Assembly: GCF_005876835.1 (NCBI RefSeq)
Contig: NZ_PPSW01000021.1
Span: 62,001-126,000 of the forward strand
Length of the DNA stretch: 64,000 nucleotides
DNA from: Pseudoalteromonas phenolica
Lineage (GTDB): Bacteria; Pseudomonadota; Gammaproteobacteria; Enterobacterales; Alteromonadaceae
Direction: 5' to 3'
Positions 36,113-44,478 of the stretch are shown in pieces; position 1 is the first letter of the stretch; every line of letters starts with the position of its first letter. The translations under genes and the position numbers were made by a program. The notes under the pieces were generated by a model that searched no databases, had not been told where the DNA came from, and was given only the letters and a program-made list of their open reading frames with translations.

Positions 36113-37459
36113 CTAAAGTCTATCAACTACGTATAGCTTCTCTTTCTCAAGCACCTTATGAATGTACTTTCTAGTTTCGTCATAAGGTAAATTTGCGCTT
36201 AATACTTCTAAAACACGCTCAGGAGACATAGAGTTAATGACTTTGCTGGCATTGCGAATACTTCTAGAGCCATCGCTGTTAAAAGCCCTCGCTACATTCC
36301 CGGCTCCTGTATTATAAGCCGCTATCATGCAGTACTTTCTGCTTAAAGGATCTGAAATATGTTTTAAGTAGCGTTTATCTAGTAAATGCAAATAAGCCGA
36401 GCCCGCTTCTATATTATTATCAGAAACGTATAAATATGGCGCTGACATTGGCGCGTCAATATCATACAAGAAACGATTCACATCAATACCCGCACTTGTC
36501 GGCACAACTTGCATTAAACCAAAAGCAGGAATATGCGACTTCGCCATTGGATTAAAATGACTTTCGGTATGCATCACAGCCAGTATCGTTGCAGGAGGTA
36601 ACTCAAATCGTGCACTTTGCTTTTTTATCGGCTCAAGGTATTTCTCTGCACGCTGTGATACCTGATTGCTTTTAGGTAAGGTAATTACAAATTCAGTAAT
36701 AAGCGTGTTCTTTGGTGCCTCAGAGATAATTTCTGGCACACTCTTTTTAAGAGTAAGCATACGCTTTTGTTCTAACTGTTTTAAGGCTGCTTTATCTTTT
36801 TCTAAAGATTTAAGCGATTGTTTATTACCATTTTCATTAACAAGTTGTTCATCATACTTTTTATCAAGCGCTTGTTGCTGAAGACGCGTTTGCTTCTTTA
36901 TCTCTTGTAATGCCTTCTTCAATGCCTTAGCTTGAGATTTTTTATCAATCTTTGTGGTGTCTGCTTGTTTAAAATCTCGCTCATCTAAAGATGCAGGCGC
37001 ATGGTTATAAAACTCTTGTAATAGTGATTGTTCAGAACGAAGAAATTTCTGAAATAGTGCTTCTACTTCGTGTTTTTTAGGTGCGATACCCGCCTTATGC
37101 TTAACACTCAAAGTGAGCGTATTATTCTCAAAATCAACATTCAGTCTAGCTGAATCATCCTCAGAATAACTCACAAACTGATTTTGGTTTGTTACTTGCG
37201 CATCACCCCAAGATTTTAACAGCTTATCCCTGAACTTATCATACTCAGCCATTTGCGTTTCAACATAGCGGTTAAAATCTTTTAAGTGCTGCTGTTTAAA
37301 CGCCTCAAATTCAGATAAGTTGTTTTCTTGAGAAGGCTTTTGCTCTGCCTGCCAAGACTGCATGGCTTTATCGAGTTCAGTATAAAGATTAGAAGGCGTA
37401 GCTTGCACCTGCAGTGCTAAAATAGGGGATGCTGCTAATAGCATTAATTGACGTTTCAT
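36113..37459 (-). CDS. Membrane-bound lytic transglycosylase C-like protein (MltC/SLT family)
   Basis: The 448-residue protein has a signal peptide (MKRQLMLLAASPILALQVQA) without a lipobox Cys. A charged helical DUF3393-like region follows (about 25-260), then a C-terminal lysozyme-like SLT domain (about 285-445). The latter has AVMHTESHFNPMAKS (catalytic Glu), AFGLMQVVPTSAG and AAYNTGAGNVARAF. It should cleave peptidoglycan with formation of 1,6-anhydromuramic ends. E. coli MltC is a shorter lipoprotein (about 360 residues), so this one is longer and probably soluble in the periplasm. Confidence 0.88.
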   Translation of the reverse strand: MKRQLMLLAASPILALQVQATPSNLYTELDKAMQSWQAEQKPSQENNLSEFEAFKQQHLKDFNRYVETQMAEYDKFRDKLLKSWGDAQVTNQNQFVSYSEDDSARLNVDFENNTLTLSVKHKAGIAPKKHEVEALFQKFLRSEQSLLQEFYNHAPASLDERDFKQADTTKIDKKSQAKALKKALQEIKKQTRLQQQALDKKYDEQLVNENGNKQSLKSLEKDKAALKQLEQKRMLTLKKSVPEIISEAPKNTLITEFVITLPKSNQVSQRAEKYLEPIKKQSARFELPPATILAVMHTESHFNPMAKSHIPAFGLMQVVPTSAGIDVNRFLYDIDAPMSAPYLYVSDNNIEAGSAYLHLLDKRYLKHISDPLSRKYCMIAAYNTGAGNVARAFNSDGSRSIRNASKVINSMSPERVLEVLSANLPYDETRKYIHKVLEKEKLYVVDRL

Positions 37460-37477
37460 TTACTTGTCCTCAATGAC

Positions 37478-37503
37478 AAAAAAGCGCATCGAATGATGCG
37501 CTT
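37478..37503 (-). terminator. Rho-independent terminator after the LPP20-type lipoprotein gene
   Basis: AAGCGCATC (37482-37490) pairs with GATGCGCTT (37495-37503) around GAAT, with a run of T on the minus strand after the stem. It separates the lipoprotein gene from the transglycosylase gene downstream. Confidence 0.85.
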
Positions 37504-37512
37504 AGAATTGCT

Positions 37513-38091
37513 TTAGTTTGTTAATCTAGCAATTTCCTTTTCTAAATCCTGCTCTGCTTTGAACGCTTTAAATTCCTGATATAAAAACTGCTCATCTTGT
37601 GGATCAATTTTAAGCTTTGTTTCTTGCACTAAGTCTTGAAATAGTGTTTTTGTCAGTTCAGGAGACAAAGTCGTCAATGCACAAAAATAATCTTTGCCGG
37701 CAATATCAACAATATCTGCTTTAACCACGCGAGAGCCACGTAGGGTTTGTTTTGTTAACTGCTTAGAGACCGAACTAAAAGTTGAGCCCACAGTTGTTTT
37801 ATCATTTGCATCAACACGGTTAGCAAAAGTTTTATCTAAACCTTCAATACGTGTTTCAATTTGTTGCGCCAATGCCAAGCGTGCATTTGCAACTGCCATT
37901 TTTTGATCTATCGAGATATTACCTGAGTACTTAATACAATCAGCAGCTGCAATACCATTTTCAACAACAGGGTTTAAAACCCAATCAGGTACATTTACAC
38001 GAGAGCTTGATGCCGTGTTGTCTGATGTTGAACTACACGCTGATAGCATACCTGCCATGAACACTGATGCAATTAGTGGTTTAACTTTCAT
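37513..38091 (-). CDS. LPP20-family lipoprotein
   Basis: The 192-residue protein has a lipoprotein signal peptide with lipobox (MAGMLSAC, Cys19). An LPP20 domain begins VPDWVLNPVVENGIAAADC and has the typical AVANARLALAQQIETRIEGL stretch. An Ala residue follows the Cys-Ser-Ser segment and no Asp at +2 is seen, so outer-membrane sorting is likely. It is divergent from the COG3014-LpoB-LPP20 gene run across a 187-base spacer; a shared cell-envelope role is inferred. The biochemical function is unknown. Confidence 0.8.
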   Translation of the reverse strand: MKVKPLIASVFMAGMLSACSSTSDNTASSSRVNVPDWVLNPVVENGIAAADCIKYSGNISIDQKMAVANARLALAQQIETRIEGLDKTFANRVDANDKTTVGSTFSSVSKQLTKQTLRGSRVVKADIVDIAGKDYFCALTTLSPELTKTLFQDLVQETKLKIDPQDEQFLYQEFKAFKAEQDLEKEIARLTN

Positions 38092-38278
38092 CTTGGTTTC
38101 CTTTATAGCCTAAAGCAATGTTAGAGTTACTGTAGCAAAGTTAATCAAGCTAAACAGTAATAAAGTGTAAAAACACCATTTAACAATTTTACACTTTCAA
38201 ATGTTACTTTTTTTATTTAACTTACTTGGTTATAAGTTACTATATTCTTTATTTATTTTCAGTGCAAAGGATGTGTCT

Positions 38279-39973
38279 TTGAAGGTATTTCATTTTTTCC
38301 CATTAAAACAACTTTTTGTTTGCTGCCTAGCGCTTATATTTCTATCAGGTTGTAATACCATTCATGCTAACAAAAGCGCCATCTTGCAAATAGAACAGGG
38401 GCAATTTACTCAAGCAAAGCAGACTATAAAACAAAACTATTCGTCTGTGGGTCGAGATAGGCTTCTCCACGAATTAGAACTTGCGACTATTCTTCATCTA
38501 GAGAAAGATTACTTACAAAGTAATCAGCATTTAGAGAGAGCTAAAACACACATCGAATCGTTTTACACGATTAGCGTATCTGAGCAAGCCTTAGCAATGT
38601 TAAGTGGGCCCAGTTTTGCCAACTATGAAGGCAAAAACTATTATTTACCCCTGATACATTATCTGAAAGCGTTGAACTTTAATTCACTCGCTCAACTTAA
38701 CCCGAGTATGCGTGAAACCTATCTAGATTCGAGCCAAGTTGAAATGCGACAGCTTGATGTTTACATGGAAAATTTAAAGTCTGAAACCGGTGGTTACAAA
38801 AAATCTGAACAAGAAGATGAAGGCTCTCTTACCGATATTATATATGACATTTTAAAACCAATCGCGGCACCTGAAACGCTTTTAGAAAACATTGAATATA
38901 AAGACGATGCTTTCATTCATTTATTCAGTGGTTTACTAAGCGAACAAAATAACGATTTAGATGCTGCTAGATTGCAGTACCAGAGGGCCGCTCACGCATA
39001 TGAAAATGGCTTTACTAAGCAATATGGGTTAGCTGATACAACCGAAAAACTTGCACTAAAAAACTTGGCGAGAACGATGAAGTTAGCAGGTGGATACCGT
39101 TCAGAGTTGCAGACCCTACTAAATAAACATACCTCTCTTGAAGTGCCCGAAGGTACACAAGTTACGATTATCCAAAACCTAGGGATTGCACCTGAAAAAA
39201 AGCAGTTGAACTTTATGCTAAGAGCTGAAGCCCGATCAAAAGCCTTGGTGATGTACCCTATTTTTATTGGCTCAGAACAAGAAAAGCGTGAGCAACGACT
39301 TTGGTTTCAAATGCTTTATGCCGATACTAGCCTATTTGACTTAATGCAAAATTACATACTCGGTGATGTAAGTGATGTACTGTTAGGGACCATGACTAAG
39401 CGGATCCCATTAGGCTCTTTATGGGATGAAGCTGAAGATATAGGTCTAATTGATGCTCTTGAATACGGGGGCAGGATCTCAGTAAGTTATTTAGCACCGC
39501 CCAAATTACCGATCCGTAAGACTGAAATTTGGCAAGGCAATAAAAAACTAGCCGACCTAGAGCAGTTTCATTCAATAAGTCAATTAGCCTTACAAAAGGC
39601 CTTGATTGATGCACAATCTGAAATCCGTATCGCATTTACGCGAGAAATCGTCAAAGCCTTAACCGCCCGCAAAGCGATGCAGGTAGCCGGCGCAGATCAA
39701 AACAATCTATTAGGTAGCTTCGTGAAAATTGCTTCAACCGCAGTGAACGCAATTACCGCATCGGCCGACACAAGACAATGGCAGTCATTGCCTGCACAAA
39801 TCAGGCTAGCTCAGTTTTCACTCGAGCCCGGGCTACAAAATTTAACAATAAAAACCACCCTAAACTCGGGACGAGTGATACAACAATCGGCTAACATAGA
39901 CGTACAAGGTTCAATGACTGTTTGGCATACGCGAACTTTTTTAAATGCCGCACCAACGGTTAATGCTCTATAA
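38279..39973 (+). CDS. COG3014-type outer-membrane lipoprotein
   Basis: The mature part follows a lipobox (FLSGCNTIHAN). Tetratricopeptide-like helices are seen in the first half (GQFTQAKQTIKQNY, DYLQSNQHLERAKTHI, LDAARLQYQRAAHAYENGF), and a beta-rich half ends in VNALstop. Reading begins at a TTG (38279) that lies 7 bases after AAAGGA, giving 564 residues and MKVFHFFPLKQLFVCC as signal peptide; a GTG at 38273 and a longer frame from 38201 are alternatives. I recognise it as the family found next to LpoB-like and LPP20 genes; no function is established. Confidence 0.72.
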   Translation: MKVFHFFPLKQLFVCCLALIFLSGCNTIHANKSAILQIEQGQFTQAKQTIKQNYSSVGRDRLLHELELATILHLEKDYLQSNQHLERAKTHIESFYTISVSEQALAMLSGPSFANYEGKNYYLPLIHYLKALNFNSLAQLNPSMRETYLDSSQVEMRQLDVYMENLKSETGGYKKSEQEDEGSLTDIIYDILKPIAAPETLLENIEYKDDAFIHLFSGLLSEQNNDLDAARLQYQRAAHAYENGFTKQYGLADTTEKLALKNLARTMKLAGGYRSELQTLLNKHTSLEVPEGTQVTIIQNLGIAPEKKQLNFMLRAEARSKALVMYPIFIGSEQEKREQRLWFQMLYADTSLFDLMQNYILGDVSDVLLGTMTKRIPLGSLWDEAEDIGLIDALEYGGRISVSYLAPPKLPIRKTEIWQGNKKLADLEQFHSISQLALQKALIDAQSEIRIAFTREIVKALTARKAMQVAGADQNNLLGSFVKIASTAVNAITASADTRQWQSLPAQIRLAQFSLEPGLQNLTIKTTLNSGRVIQQSANIDVQGSMTVWHTRTFLNAAPTVNAL

Positions 39974-39985
39974 ATGGAAAACACA

Positions 39986-40600
39986 ATGCAGAGAACAAAA
40001 AAATTTTTAACCTACTCTGGTCTTTTACTTTCAGGCACTTTATTACTTTCAGGTTGTCAAAGTACAAAGATTGAACGCGTAGACAGCAATCAAGAGATTG
40101 CTCTATCTGACAATTGGAATGCTAAGGATTCGCAACTCGTCGCCGAAGCTATGGTCAATGATATGCTCACCTTTCCATGGGTTAGCGATCACTTAAAGTA
40201 CCACAGCAGCAAGCCTGCCATTATCATTCAAAGTGTTCGTAACAAATCTCATCAGCATATTGCCGTTGATACTTTTTTAAATGATTTAAAACGTGCCATT
40301 CTAAGAACGGGTCAGGCTGATTTCGTGGCAAACAGCAGTATTCGAAATGAGATCCGTGAAGAACGTAAAGACCAAGAACTTAATGCCTCTATCGAAACGC
40401 AAAATGAAATGGGACAAGAGCTAGGTGCTGATTATGCCCTATCTGGGAGTATCAACTCATTTGTTGACGAACAAGATGGGCAAAGAGTGACGTTTTACCA
40501 AGTAGACTTAAGATTAATCGATATGACAAGCAACCGTGAGGTATGGAATGGCCAGAAGAAAATTCAAAAACATCAAAAACGTTCGCGCTTTGGTTTCTAA
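39986..40600 (+). CDS. LpoB-like penicillin-binding protein activator (lipoprotein)
   Basis: The 204-residue lipoprotein has lipobox LLLSGCQSTK and an LpoB-type C-terminal domain: AIIIQSVRNKSHQHIAVDTF, LKRAILRTGQADFV and ELGADYALSGSI, ending RLIDMTSNREVWNGQKKIQK. E. coli LpoB activates PBP1b from the outer membrane. Here the long disordered linker of E. coli LpoB is missing, so it may not span the periplasm in the same way. The ATG at 39986 follows GGAAAAC; it is 12 bases after the COG3014 stop. Confidence 0.8.
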   Translation: MQRTKKFLTYSGLLLSGTLLLSGCQSTKIERVDSNQEIALSDNWNAKDSQLVAEAMVNDMLTFPWVSDHLKYHSSKPAIIIQSVRNKSHQHIAVDTFLNDLKRAILRTGQADFVANSSIRNEIREERKDQELNASIETQNEMGQELGADYALSGSINSFVDEQDGQRVTFYQVDLRLIDMTSNREVWNGQKKIQKHQKRSRFGF

Positions 40601-41570
40601 AGCCCCTATAGCTGCGTGCTTATCTTTGCTGATGTTATCGGGTTGTCAGTCTACCTCTTCAAGAAGTGAGCCTGTCACCCCTGCTTGGATCATACAAACT
40701 CCAAGCGCACCGAATGTGGTATACGGCGTTGGTCAGGCGCAGAATTATGGCGATTTACAGCAAGCTAAAAATACAGCGATTGAATCCGCCCGTGTTGCTT
40801 TAGCAAAACAACTTAATGTCGTGATCACTGCCGATACCCGTATTGTGCAACAAGCCAGTAATGGCAGTAGTAAGTTTAAACTTAACGAATTAATTCGTTC
40901 ACAAGTGCCTGACTTAAAGTTACAAGGGTTACGCATTAGTGAAGAGTTTCAACAAGGCAATACCATTTATGCACTGGCTGAGTTCAATAAAACTAATGCA
41001 ATTATGCAAACTGAACTCGAGATTTCAGGTATTGATAGTCAAATTACCGGTGTTAGCTTAACCCAACCGACTAAAACACAACGTTTGAAATCGGCATTGA
41101 GAGTTAAGAAGCTCTTAGCTGAACGTATTCAAAAGAATGAGTTTTTGTCTATGCTACAAAGCCAACAAGTGATCTTAAGTGAGTCAGTATTTTATAAAGC
41201 CAAACAAGCTGAAGAAGTGATTGCTGATTTAAGCTTTAATCTCGAGGTAACTTCTGAGAAAGAATCAAATTTAAGAGATCACCTAGCTAAAGCGCTCACA
41301 GATCAAGGCTTAAAAGTTTCGACATTTAAACCGGACTTTACCATCAAGATCAGAACTGATTGGCAAAACATCAACCAAGACAGCACTCATTATAGCGTTG
41401 CGCAGACCTTTGTTTCTATCGTTGAGAACGGGGAAGAAAGAGCACACTTCAACAGTAAAGTAAAAGCGGCTTCTTCTTATCAAAGTATGGCAAAAAATAA
41501 AGCCATGGATAAGATTGCAGATAACCTAGCTGCACAAATCGCTGAGTTTATTTCTTCATCTTATATGTAA
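40548..41570 (+). CDS. LPP20-family lipoprotein
   Basis: The 340-residue protein has a signal peptide and lipobox (LMLSGCQSTSSR), an LPP20 domain (PAWIIQTPSAPNVVYGVGQA, AIESARVALAKQLNVVI) and a C-terminal region without close similarity. ATG 40548 lies 6 bases after GAGG and 53 bases inside the lpoB-like gene, so the two are translationally linked. It completes a plus-strand run of three lipoprotein genes; a role in the envelope is inferred. Confidence 0.75.
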   Translation: MARRKFKNIKNVRALVSKAPIAACLSLLMLSGCQSTSSRSEPVTPAWIIQTPSAPNVVYGVGQAQNYGDLQQAKNTAIESARVALAKQLNVVITADTRIVQQASNGSSKFKLNELIRSQVPDLKLQGLRISEEFQQGNTIYALAEFNKTNAIMQTELEISGIDSQITGVSLTQPTKTQRLKSALRVKKLLAERIQKNEFLSMLQSQQVILSESVFYKAKQAEEVIADLSFNLEVTSEKESNLRDHLAKALTDQGLKVSTFKPDFTIKIRTDWQNINQDSTHYSVAQTFVSIVENGEERAHFNSKVKAASSYQSMAKNKAMDKIADNLAAQIAEFISSSYM

Positions 41571-41584
41571 GTACACACTTACAA

Positions 41585-43072
41585 TTAAGCCATTCTTAAC
41601 TTTATCGCTTGGTTACGGCCAAGCGTTTTTGTTTCATTTAAGGCTGTATCAGCCAAAGCCAGTAGATCTGTATAATTATGTGCTTTATTTGCTAAGGTCG
41701 TCGCAATACCAATAGAGACAGTCACAAAGTCATTGCCATCATCTTTGTTATAACAGATTTTGCGAGATAAAATATTATTCTGAATGCGGTTTGCTATTTT
41801 TAGTAATTCTTTTTCTGGGGTATTGTGTAAAATCATCACAAATTCTTCACCAGAAAAGCGCCCGACTATATCTTCGCTTCTGCCTGCAGATAACACATTC
41901 GCAATGCCCATAAGTGCTTCGTCGCCTGCCGCATAACCATATTTAAGGTTATATTTTTTTAGGTCATCTACATCAATCAAAAATACGGTTAATTCTGTAC
42001 TATAACGGCAAGCTGTTTGCCAACTGCGTTGTAAAACACGTTCAATTTCACGACGATTATAAAACCCGGTTAATGCATCATGAGTTGCATAACCACTAAT
42101 AATATCTAATTGATGTTTAGTACGAATATGCATGGCTAACCTACCAAGTAAGCTCTCTTTTTGTCTGCTTACATCAAGCATGTCAGATACGCCAACGGCA
42201 AAACCTTGTGTCTCGACTTCATCGGTTAACTTATCGCTATAATAAATAACAGGGGTTGTACTTTGCGACATTGCACGAAACTGTTTACAGAACTTAAAGT
42301 CAGGATCCGCTTGGTGTTCAACGAGTATCAAAGCACAGTTTTGTTTCAGCGCTTTACTCAATAAAGCATCTTGCGACTCAAGTTTATAAAAATCATATTC
42401 TGCATGAGACAAATAACTTGAAACTACTTGAGATGATAATGAGTCTCCAAGCATAAACACTTTTTCATTAAATTTAAGATTGCAGGCACTGTACTGATCA
42501 ACTTGTTGCACGGCTTCATTTTTAAAGAATGAGAGTAAAGTACTTTCATTTTGTAAACCTGTAATAGAATCTCCGGCTCCGTTTGCCAAAACAGGTACTT
42601 TATGCCCAAAATCACCTTTTTCCCAGTCCGACTGCCATTGCAACAGCTGTACTTGCTGCTGTTCACTAAACTCAAATTCATCTACACCATACTTAACAAG
42701 TAAAGAATCTAAAATTGTAGGATCTGATATATCTAAATTCTCTATCCATAGTGCTCGGTATAAAGCATCTCTAAACTCAAGGGCTTTATCTGGATAACAG
42801 CCTGACACCGCATTGAGCGTTTCATTCAGCATTGAAGTATTAACCATAAATTTTGGATTATGGATCTCAATGTCAGGGGCTTTATCTATTACGGCTTTAA
42901 ATTCGGCATTGAGAATATCAATATACTTTAACTCTTGAACATTTGCAGAGGGTGCATGCTCTACTAACCGCCACTCTATTTCGTTAACTAAATCGAGATT
43001 TTTTAACCGCTCGTGTAGTACAAAACAAAACGGGCAATTTATATCAGCATAAACAAACGGTCTTTGATTCAT
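41585..43072 (-). CDS. DsbA-like / receiver-like / GGDEF fusion protein, putative diguanylate cyclase
   Basis: The 495-residue protein has no signal peptide or membrane helix. Residues 1-190 form a DsbA/FrnE-like thioredoxin fold: FVYADINCPFCFVLHERL has a CPFC redox motif at the right place, and GHKVPVLANG gives the cis-Pro loop. Residues about 200-315 look like a degenerate receiver. Residues about 325-495 are a GGDEF domain with DALTGFYNRREIE, FLIDVDDLKKYN, the active-site variant GRFSGEEF and an RSED inhibitory-site motif 5 residues before it. A thiol- or disulfide-responsive c-di-GMP synthase is inferred. The longer TTG-started frame from 43087 is less likely. Confidence 0.82.
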   Translation of the reverse strand: MNQRPFVYADINCPFCFVLHERLKNLDLVNEIEWRLVEHAPSANVQELKYIDILNAEFKAVIDKAPDIEIHNPKFMVNTSMLNETLNAVSGCYPDKALEFRDALYRALWIENLDISDPTILDSLLVKYGVDEFEFSEQQQVQLLQWQSDWEKGDFGHKVPVLANGAGDSITGLQNESTLLSFFKNEAVQQVDQYSACNLKFNEKVFMLGDSLSSQVVSSYLSHAEYDFYKLESQDALLSKALKQNCALILVEHQADPDFKFCKQFRAMSQSTTPVIYYSDKLTDEVETQGFAVGVSDMLDVSRQKESLLGRLAMHIRTKHQLDIISGYATHDALTGFYNRREIERVLQRSWQTACRYSTELTVFLIDVDDLKKYNLKYGYAAGDEALMGIANVLSAGRSEDIVGRFSGEEFVMILHNTPEKELLKIANRIQNNILSRKICYNKDDGNDFVTVSIGIATTLANKAHNYTDLLALADTALNETKTLGRNQAIKLRMA

Positions 43073-43136
43073 AATAGTCAGGTACAATGAAGTATATTAT
43101 TAAATATAGACAAGACTTTACCTTAGAGTAAGCCAA

Positions 43137-43163
43137 TAAAAAAAGAGCCGAGGCTCTTTTTTT
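43137..43163. terminator. Bidirectional rho-independent terminator
   Basis: AAAAGAGC (43141-43148) pairs with GCTCTTTT (43153-43160), flanked by A- and T-runs. It lies after yejK on the minus strand. Confidence 0.8.
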
Positions 43164-43183
43164 GGAATTATCATAATTTACTG

Positions 43184-44197
43184 CTATTCGTTTTCTTCAT
43201 AAAAGCGCTGTAACTGCTCTTTTAGATTTGGTGGTATACCTTTAATTGTAAGCGTGTCATTTTGAGCATCATACAATACCCGCTCACCTAAGTGTTTACG
43301 CTCAAAACCCACACTTACACCACCACCTATACCTGAAAATTTCACCATAGTTGTTAACGTCTTCTTATCAACTGGGAAAGATTCAGCTAAGTCATAGCTT
43401 TGATCTTTATAAAAGTCTTCAAATTGAGTCTCTGAAGATTTTGACAGTGTTTCAGATAAGTCAGCTATATTGGCGTCTTCACCTGTTGTGATGCAGTCGT
43501 TACAGTAATCAAAGACTTCTTTCCTTAAGTCGTCTTTTTCTTCCTTATTAAACTGCTGTTCACTCAAATAATCTTCCACAGCTGCCAACATCACATTCGA
43601 CTGCTGTTTAGCATCAATGCCTTCTTCACAGCCTAAAAAGTCTAAGAAAAAGTCAGCCACTTTTCGACCTGCTCGCCCTTTAATGAACGAGATGTAACGC
43701 GCATCTTCAGGCTGAGTATCCCAAGCTGATAAATCAATTCTTGCTGCAAGCTGCATACGAGAGATATCTAAATGGCGCGAGGCAGATAAATCAAGCTCTG
43801 AAGTAATCGAGTAATGCTCTTTAATGTTTATAAGTGCTATTAGCACATATTCTGTTGCCACATATTGGTAGTGACAAAATACCAGATATCCAGTTTCGTT
43901 AAACGCGTATTTATTTAGCTCTTCTTTTAATACCTGTGTGGCTTGTTCGGTCACATTATAAAAATTGAGTTCATTATTGCGATAGCTCTGCATTGCCGAT
44001 GCAACTTGGCTATTTTTATCTGGGCTAAACGCACAGTATCCCTTGCCAGGTTTACTGGTGTAAGCATGATGTAATTGTTCAATAAATACATTCACTCGGT
44101 CGTTAATCGACATCTCATCATTGCGTAAATGGATTTGGGTATCTTCGTCCTGTTTGTCGACATAATGGACAACCAGTTTATTCACCTCAATGCTCAT
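43184..44197 (-). CDS. yejK: Nucleoid-associated protein YejK (NdpA)
   Basis: The 337-residue protein has the N-terminal VNKLVVHYVDKQ start, the YQYVATEYVLIALINIKEH stretch, RMQLAARIDLSAW and YISFIKGRAGRKVADFFLDF, all characteristic of YejK/NdpA, a nucleoid-associated protein of gammaproteobacteria that interacts with topoisomerase IV. The gene is divergent from yejL and yejM, as in E. coli. Confidence 0.95.
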   Translation of the reverse strand: MSIEVNKLVVHYVDKQDEDTQIHLRNDEMSINDRVNVFIEQLHHAYTSKPGKGYCAFSPDKNSQVASAMQSYRNNELNFYNVTEQATQVLKEELNKYAFNETGYLVFCHYQYVATEYVLIALINIKEHYSITSELDLSASRHLDISRMQLAARIDLSAWDTQPEDARYISFIKGRAGRKVADFFLDFLGCEEGIDAKQQSNVMLAAVEDYLSEQQFNKEEKDDLRKEVFDYCNDCITTGEDANIADLSETLSKSSETQFEDFYKDQSYDLAESFPVDKKTLTTMVKFSGIGGGVSVGFERKHLGERVLYDAQNDTLTIKGIPPNLKEQLQRFYEENE

Positions 44198-44261
44198 CTT
44201 TGTTTTTCGCGCCTCTGGTGTTAAAATAAAAAATTATTATTTATTGATTTTGAACCAACTG

Positions 44262-44474
44262 ATGCCTATCCAATCTAAATATTCCAACAAACAAGTAGAA
44301 CAAATTGTCGACCAGCTTATCGATGTGTTAACTCAACAACAGGCACCTGTTGATTTAAGTCTAATGTGTTTAGGAAATTCTATCACGCATATTCTAAAAG
44401 AACATGTGCCAGAAAATAAAAGACAAGCTGTTGCCGACAATTTCGCTAAAGCGCTCGTGCAATCGGTAAAATAA
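44262..44474 (+). CDS. yejL: YejL family protein (DUF1414)
   Basis: The 70-residue protein begins MPIQSKYSNKQVEQIVDQL and has LSLMCLGNSITHIL and FAKALVQSV, matching YejL, an uncharacterised small soluble protein. The ATG at 44262 is chosen by homology; a frame from 44190 has unrelated residues and overlaps yejK. It stands four bases before yejM. Confidence 0.92.
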   Translation: MPIQSKYSNKQVEQIVDQLIDVLTQQQAPVDLSLMCLGNSITHILKEHVPENKRQAVADNFAKALVQSVK

Positions 44475-44478
44475 CTGA

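Noticed and set aside
38201..38278. Longer N-terminus for the COG3014 lipoprotein
   Set aside because: It would place two hydrophobic stretches before the lipobox; the TTG or GTG near 38273-38279 with AAAGGA in front gives a normal lipoprotein signal.
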